A stretch of 64,000 nucleotides of DNA from Nelumbo lutea (Eukaryota > Streptophyta > Magnoliopsida > Proteales > Nelumbonaceae). Positions 57,944 to 64,000 of this stretch are shown here, one piece after another (position 1 is the stretch's first letter; each line of letters begins with the position of its first letter). The translations under genes and the position numbers were made by a program. Location of the stretch: NCBI GenBank assembly GCA_022828595.1, contig JAKGHH010000001.1:67948401-68012400 (forward strand). The letters are read 5' to 3'. Below the pieces are notes generated by a model. The model saw nothing but the letters and a program-made list of their open reading frames with translations, did no database searches and was not told the DNA's origin.

Positions 57944-58880
57944 CATCATTGTAGGATCCTGAGATTCATACTTGCCGTTCACTTGGCTCACGACTATCAA
58001 TGCGTCGATCTCTTTTGCTAAGTTCAGCCCGGCTATCATTGCCTCATATTCTGCCTCATTGTTCGATGCTTCAAATTTGAACCGTAGAGCATACTCCAGC
58101 TTCTCCTCACTTTGCCCGTATAGTAAGAGTCCAATGCCGCTTCCTCGCTGATTAGACGGGCCGTCTACGTTGAAGAACTAGGGCTCCTCTTCTTAGGACG
58201 GACCTTCACCGACCGGGTCCAGTGTCGCACTGGTTGACGCCTTTGATGTGCCAATTGGCTCAACCACCTTAAGGGCCGACACGCTGAATGTACATTATGC
58301 CATGAAATCTACCAAGACTTGAGCTTTGATTGCTGGGCATGGCTTGAATCAGATGTCGTACTCGCTCAACTCGATGGCCCACTTCATCAATCTACCCGAC
58401 ACCTCTAGCTTCAATAAAACATGCTTTAAGGGTTTATTGGTGAGGACGACGACCGTATGGGCATGGAAGTATGGGAGCAATTTCCGAGTTGCTACTACCA
58501 GCACATAGGCCAGCCTCTCGATGTCAAGATATCTGGTCTCTGCTACCTACAAAACCTTGCTTACATAGTAGAGGGGTTGTTGGGCCCGGTCTACTTCTTT
58601 GATTAGTACCGAGCTGACCACCTCATCATTCGCTAAGAGGCATACCTTCAGCTCGTCTCCTTCCTCAAGTTGGGTTAAAATCGGTGTTGTACTTTGGTAT
58701 TTTTCAGCTTGTCAAATGCAAACTGGCACTCTTCGTTCCAGTCAAATTCTTCGTTCTTTTTGAGTGCCTTAAAAAGGGGTAAACACTGACCCGCCGATTT
58801 AGACATAAATCGATTTAGGGCAGCCACCCAACTAGTTAGCCTTTGAACTTCCTTTATTTTTTTGGGTGGTCTCATATCTA
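57944..58880 (-). pseudogene. Element E RNase H and second RNase H, cut by a solo LTR
   Basis: The connection and Ty3 RNase H (TSWVAALNRFMSKSAGQCLP, then fragments to about 58310) are followed by pieces of the archaeal-type second RNase H (AMIAGLNLAKEIDALIVV, VNGKYESQDPTMMAY) at 58050-57944. The solo LTR is inserted here, and the rest (LAKVRE..) resumes at about 56404. Several stops. The paired RNase H places E in Tat, like A. Confidence 0.82.
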
Positions 58881-59790
58881 TTATGGCCTTTATCTTATCC
58901 GGGTTGGTCTCAATGCCACATCAGTTCACTATATAGCCAAGGAATTTGCCCGACATGACCCCGAAGACACATTTGTTCGGGTTGAGCTCCATGTTGAATT
59001 TCCTTAAAATTTGAAAAACACAGATTAAATAATCGATTAAAGAGTTTGAAAACTGGGTCTTCACGACCATGTCATCAACATAACATTCTACTTTATTTCC
59101 AATCAAAGGTTCAAAAACTTTGTTTACAAGTTGTTGGAAAGTTGCTCCTGCATTTTTTCAGTTCGAAGGTCATTCCTTTATAGCAGTATAGCCCTATTTC
59201 GGTTACAAAAGTTGTTTTCTCCTGGTCAGCTAAGTCCATCCTATTCTGGTTGTAGCTGGAGTAAGCGTCCATGAAGCTCAGCAATTCGTGCCTCGAGGTC
59301 GCGTCTACCAGGAAGTCTATTCTAGGAATGGGGAAGTAGTCCTTCGGGTAGGCTCTGTTGAGGTCGGTGTAGTCGACGCACATGCACACTTTTCATTGGC
59401 CTTCTTCACCATCACGAGGTTGGCCACCCAGCTCGGATATTGGACCTCCTTAACGAAGTCTGCTACAAGAAGCTTCCCAACTTCCTCATCAAGTACCCTC
59501 CACCGCTCCAGGGCGAGGTTTCATTTTCTTTGTCTAATTGGCCTAACTGAGGGATCCACATTAAGCTTGTGTGTTATTATGCTAGGGTCTATGCTAGGCA
59601 TTTCTGTCACGGACAAAGTAGAAACATCTAAATTATCAAGTAGGAAACTTACTAGTTGCGACCGAAGTGGTTTGCTTAGCAGGGCACTAATCTGGAGAGT
59701 CTTCATTGGCTCGGCTTCAGAGATTGGTATCTAGACTGTTTCCTCTATTAGGGCCGCTCGTTCCTCTGCATGCTCGGGGGGTGGATTTGG
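58881..59790 (-). pseudogene. Element E reverse transcriptase, broken
   Basis: Blocks in order: LRSQLVSFLLDNLDV, ITHKLNVDPSVRPIRQRK, CVDYTDLNRAYPKDYFPIPR, LLSFMDAYSSYNQNRMDL, a frame change in the FGLKN region (reads FELKK), then VECYVDDMVVKTQ with YVDD intact and NPNKCVFGVMSGKFLGYI. More damaged than its counterpart in element A. Confidence 0.87.
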
Positions 59791-59799
59791 TTTGACATC

Positions 59800-60579
59800 T
59801 TCCACCAACTTTGCCTTGCCCTTCAATGTAGCCATGTAGCATTTGTATGATTCAAGCTGGTCACCTCATATAACTTCCACTCCGCAGCTCGTCGAGAATT
59901 TCTTGGACAAGTAATAAGTTGACACCACTGCATGTAAGGCATGCAAGATGGGCCAACCTAGGATGGTGTTGAAGGGGGACGGAGTCGCAACCACTAAAAA
60001 CGTGTGCTCGAAGCACACTGACTTGGCCCATGCTCCTATTGCAACTGGTACTATAACTCGGCCGAGGGGCCTAACCACCTCGCCACTAAACCCGACCAAG
60101 GGAGTGTCTGCTGGCTTCAAATCCTCCCGCTTTAACTGCAGCTTGTCAAATGCTTCTAAAAATAGGATATTTGCTAAACTTCCAAAATCTACCAATACCC
60201 ACTTTACCTCAAAATCATTGATCACAAGTTTGACGACGAGGGCATCATTGTGCGGATACTGGATCCCACACGCATCTTTCTCGACAAAGTAGATGGGCTC
60301 CTCTACCCTAGGCCGCTTTAGTGGGTTCTCATCTTCGTGCTCAAGCTCCCGAACTGAGGTCTTTACTACTAGTGTTCTACACTCCGCAACAATGGACCTG
60401 CCTGTGATCATGTTGATCACCCTGCGGATCGGCTTGCCCTCTGGTGGAGGATGCTGCGGAGGTGGCTGGTCATTCCTTTTACTCGATTCCAGAGCTTCCC
60501 TTCTCTGATCAGCCTGTCGGTCCGTTGTCTCACTACCCTCATGCTGAATGAATTTCTTTAGATACCCATGGCGAATCAA
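59800..60579 (-). pseudogene. Element E protease and end of Gag
   Basis: A 237-codon frame. KPIRRVINMITGRSIVAECR opens it; VKWVLVDFGSLANILFLEAF holds the active site, with Phe in place of the second active-site residue (usually Ser, Thr or Gly); DTPLVGFSGEVVRPLGRVIV and FLVVATPSPFNTILG follow. Intact in frame but with the altered active site. Element A lacks the N-terminal half of this protein. Confidence 0.8.
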
Positions 60580-62395
60580 CTCTTCGATTTCGTTGCAGAG
60601 ATTTCAACAACTCTCAGTGTTGTGCCCGATGTCACGGTGAAAGTGGCAATAAACATTCGGTTTCCTGGTTGTTGGATCTCCTCGCATCCTGGGTTGCCAT
60701 TTGACGTAGCCGGAATCCTTGATCACCATCAAGATCTCACCTCGTTTTACATTGAGGGGAGTGTAGCTGGTCCTTTCGATTATAGGGGTCCTATATCGCC
60801 GACCTAAGCTAGAACCCCAAGGTGGTGATTTTCTTCTTTTATGCGGAGACTTACTTCTTCTGGGTGACTTGCTCTTCCTCCGCCGATGCTTGCTGCTACT
60901 AGCTCCTTCATCATCTCTCTTTCTCTTTTCTCCTTGTTGGATTTCTGCCTTGGACCCGAGAGCCTCCTCCGCCTTCATGAATTTCTCAGCATCGTCGAGG
61001 AACTTCTCGGTTGTCTTTGGCGGTGCACCCCAAGGTGCCAAGAGAATTCAACATGCCAAACTCCTTTCTGGGTTGTGGTTAGGCATACGGTCGGGTCAAG
61101 GTTGGGTATCTGCAAACACTTCTCATTGTAGCACTTTACATAGATTCTAATAAACTCATTCTCCCTCTGGACCACGTTCAAAAGGCTTGCTATGGATTTT
61201 GGGCACTTCTTACTAGTGATGAAGTGTGCAGTAAACATGTCTACGAACTGACCTCAGCTCTTGATCGAGCCCGGTGCTAACCCCTTGAAGGTGGTGGAAA
61301 AGGCTACACACATGCTTGCCTCGTCTACCCCTACAAGGAACATTTGAGATTGGAAAGCATTGACATGGTCATTGGGATCAAACTTCCCGTCATAAGTCTC
61401 TAGTGTAGGTGTCTTAAAATCTTTCACCCTCGGGACCGTGAGAATCTCTGATGCCAGGGGAAGGTCTAGCTCAACAATATAGGAGCCGGTTGTGCAGCTA
61501 CGAGCTCACTTCCTCCCTCACCCTGCTTGGCACCAGTGGCTGGTTGCTTCTTCGCTGCTTCCATATTGGTGCTATTCACCTCGATATTATCTTGCACCTC
61601 CACTTTGGTTCGTTCATGTTCTCGAACACTATCGCGAAGTGGGAGTGGGTTCCTGTCGCTTGCGTCTTCGTAGTCATGAACTTGGTGTCGACTATTCTGA
61701 GGGACATAGGGGTCTCACCGTGAGCATGCACCTCTTGCCCCGAGTTGGCGATCACTAGCTTGAGGATCACAGTTCTCATGCCACAAATGTTACTGCTAGT
61801 CGGTCCTGTTGCGATGATTGTTCTCGGGCCAATCTTTCTGGTTCACCCCTTGAGAAGGCGGGGGTGTGCGCTGACCTTCAACTCTATCTCGAGGTGGAGT
61901 TCGGTCCCGAGGAGGAGTTGGAACCCGGGTGTTCTCCGCACCTTGGGGAGGAGGTCGGTGCACATTTTGCTGAGGCTGATTCTAAGTCTTGTTCCATTGA
62001 GGGTTCTAGTTCTGGTTTGGCTGTAGTGGCAGAAACTGTTGCTAATATTGCTAGTAGAAATAATACTGTTGGAGCTGATGAACTTGCTACATCTGCAACT
62101 GCATCATCCTAACACTCTGCACCATTTCACCGAACTGCTGAGTTCCGACTCCAAGAGGAACCACAGAGGGCTCGGGGATTGAAAAGGTGGTACTCACCTA
62201 GGGGAGCAGAACGTTCAATGGCTGGGTGTGAAACTGTGACTGCTGAGTCTGCACGGTTGGAATCCCTGAGACAATAAGAGGGATGGTAAACTAGCCAATA
62301 CAGACCATGGGGAACTCCTGGTTGGTCGAGGTATGCTCCTGCCCCCCAGAGACATTCATATTGACGTTCTTTCCAGTGTTGCTTGAGGATGCCAT
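60580..62395 (-). pseudogene. Element E Gag (Tat type), broken
   Basis: ATG 62395 (MASSSNTGKNVNMNVSGGQE) starts it. After stops and frame changes, FTAHFITSKKCPKSIASLLN and NEFIRIYVKCYNEKCLQIPN form the capsid core (61238-60975), then ALGSKAEIQQGEKRKRDDEG, a Ser-Arg-Lys-rich stretch and a zinc knuckle YCHFHRDIGHNTESC (about 60620) of the Tat form. The basic RS-rich region suggests RNA binding. Several stops. Confidence 0.82.
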
Positions 62396-62437
62396 GGAGT
62401 AAAAAAGGTAAGGTAGGAACTTAGCTTTTCTATCGCG

Positions 62438-62455
62438 TTCCCACAGACGATGCCA
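62438..62455 (-). other. Element E primer-binding site
   Basis: Complement TGGCATCGTCTGTGGGAA, two bases from the LTR. Element A has a decayed version. Confidence 0.78.
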
Positions 62456-62457
62456 AT

Positions 62458-63082
62458 TGATAGTGCACGATCTAAATGCTCCTAGCTAGAAGGCAGCTTG
62501 GACATTGGTATGAAGTAGACTGGTCGAGCTGCAAGATAGATGGATTAGTGAACCCGGGGTGGCTAACCTGGCGAGGCCGCTCTAATGCTTAACTTAGTAC
62601 TGGATATGAGTAGCGAGCAGAAAGTAAGTAACTTGAGAGCTAGAATGCACCGTATCACGTGTACCTGGGTCTTAGGGGCTGATGCCCTTTTATAGTTCGG
62701 CTGTCGTGGGTCTCATGAAACATTCCCGAGATCTTTGGCCTATGCCGTAGGAGTCTGTTCCACTCTTGAAGATGGATAACGTGCTAGCCAATAAGGCTTA
62801 TCATGTACATCCGATTCAGGCAAGATGAAGATAAGGCTTACAGTTACACGATGTGATCCTGGAAGGCTCAGAGACAACTGGAAGGCTTCTAGAATCTGTT
62901 GTGTGTAACTTCAATAGGCCTGGTCATCTGAGGTACCCGGGCTTCGGTGCTATCCGAATTGACCGAGACACCCGAGGTGACCTGTCCTGCCGAGGTTGTT
63001 GAAGGTGCTAAGTCATAATCTAGCTGGCAGGTCACATCCACGTGTTCTCCATCATTAGATCGGGCCGAATCACCCCTCATCA
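62458..63082 (-). repeat. Element E 5' LTR
   Basis: Pairs with 41895-42489; read on + it starts TGATAGTGCACGATCT and ends CACCCCTCATCA. A TATA box on the - strand (complement of ccttttatagttcgg) is near 62688. Confidence 0.9.
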
Positions 63083-63316
63083 TATATAATATTTTAGTGA
63101 GAATATATTTATTGGAAATACATTTAAAACTGAAATATATATTTCAGAAATATACATATTATATATAATATTTCAGTGAGAATATATTTATAGATAACTC
63201 AGTTTCCAACTCGAAACCGAACAATGGTGATGAAAAACCTACCAAATCGGTTGGGCCGGGCTGGGTTGATCGGTTTGATCAGTTTGAATTTATTTGTGAA
63301 CAGCCCTACTTATTAG

Positions 63317-64000
63317 TTAGCCTTTGTTGTCGGAAGGCAAATTCATGATAACATAGTTATAGCCCAATGAAGTCATATACTATGTTAAGCAAAAGAAAAA
63401 AAAAAGGGAGGGGTTGTGTTGGTGGTTAAGTTAGATATTTCAAAGGCTTATAATTCCTTAGAGTGGAATTATTTTCAATTGGTAATGGTGGAGCTAGGAT
63501 TCTCTTTTGAATGGTGGAAGTTAATCTAGGCTTGTATTTCTTCTACTAGTTTTTCCATTTTGATTAATGAGTCACGAGAGGGGCATTTTTAAGCCTCAAG
63601 CGGTATTAGGCAAGGGAATCATTTATCCCCTTATCTATTTGTTTTAGCCATGGCCTAGACTTACAGAGAATGCTAATGCCTTTGGGAAGTTGGAAGGTGT
63701 TAAAATTGCTAAACAAGCTCCTAAAATCTCTCATTTACTAATTACTATTTGTTGATGATGAGTTGTTATTTAGTAAAGCCAATAGAGAGAAAGCAACTAA
63801 TCTTTTGGACTTGTTTAAAAAGTTTTAAGAGCTTTTAAGTCTTCAAATAAACTTTCAAAAATCTGGTCTTTGGTTTAGTAAAAAGAATCCTTCCAAGGGA
63901 CAGAAAAATGCTTAGGAGGCAAATGAAAAATGTCATCTATTAGTCGGGACTATAAATATCTACTTCTTGTCATCTATTAGTGTGGTTCAATCTCCTAAAA
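63317..64000 (+). pseudogene. LINE (L1-type) reverse transcriptase, right part, runs off the window
   Basis: Continues 41415-41574 after the hAT MITE. VVKLDISKAYNSLEWNYFQL, LGFSFEWWKLI and ACISSTSFSILINESREGHF, SGIRQGNHLSPYLFVLAMA are LINE palm blocks. FVDDELLFSKANREKATNLL is the active-site box (usually FADD) and INFQKSGLWFSKKNPSKG the next block. Stops (near 63528, 63592, 63828) show it is dead. Confidence 0.85.

Larger units (their letters stand above)
41895..63082 (-). mobile_element. Element E: Ty3/gypsy Tat-lineage LTR retrotransposon
   Basis: LTRs of 595 and 625 bp (TGATGAGGGGTG...GTGCACTATCA read on the - strand). The 5-bp target duplication tatat (41890-41894 and 63083-63087) is exact, though in AT-rich DNA. 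In element order: primer-binding site, gag, protease, reverse transcriptase, two RNase H domains (the second cut by a solo LTR), integrase, then element F, a minisatellite and the antisense gene. The layout equals element A but with different LTRs, so it is a second family of the same lineage. Confidence 0.9.
41575..63308. mobile_element. hAT-type MITE split by element E
   Basis: TAGGGCTGTTCAC (41575-41587) and its exact inverse GTGAACAGCCCTA (63296-63308) are the ends. The 8-bp target duplication cttattag (41567-41574 and 63309-63316) is perfect, as expected for hAT. Without element E the MITE is about 540 bp: gggtcgggttgggtcgg-like blocks at both sides and an AT-rich middle of atatatttcag repeats. 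No transposase. Confidence 0.87.

Overview
This window is nuclear DNA of a flowering plant. It is AT-rich, has no operons, and is dominated by LTR retrotransposons, with Helitrons, hAT- and Harbinger-type MITEs and a LINE. The only recognisable host genes are two broken defence-type genes. The sequence alone does not identify the species. No intact host gene, rRNA, tRNA or CRISPR array was seen.

Left third (1-24250): a CC-NB-ARC (NLR) disease-resistance-like pseudogene is cut between its P-loop and kinase-2 motif by 22,970 bp of nested retrotransposons. The outer insertion, element B (841-23810, + strand), is a small non-autonomous LTR element. Three other elements sit inside it. D (883-4282) is a gag-protease-only LTR element in B's 5' LTR. 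A (5659-15430, - strand) is a Ty3/gypsy element of the Tat lineage, with dual RNase H and an antisense extra gene, in B's repeat-filled interior. C (16285-23212, + strand) is a 6.9 kb LTR element with no coding capacity, in B's 3' LTR. A and B share R-U5 and a 3' minisatellite, so B looks like a parasite of the A family.

Middle (24251-41414): intergenic DNA with several MITEs. A GUB_WAK-type receptor fragment (29100-32100) is split by a second gag-protease-only LTR element, G (Ty1/copia, 29374-31906). Two Helitrons lie head to tail (about 33875-37247 and 37250-38643).

Right third (41415-64000): a four-level nest. A LINE (L1-type) reverse transcriptase fragment is split by a hAT-type MITE with a perfect 8-bp target duplication. 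The MITE is split by a second Tat element, E (41895-63082, - strand). E in turn carries a complete Ty1/copia element, F (45663-54995, - strand), and a solo LTR of the C family (56410-57938).

How the parts relate: every polyprotein read here carries stops, frameshifts or lost catalytic residues, so all elements look immobile now. The features most worth following are the antisense gene kept in both Tat elements (same TATA distance, same intron positions, coiled coil and acidic tail), the minisatellite shared by A, B and E, and the two independent gag-protease-only elements.
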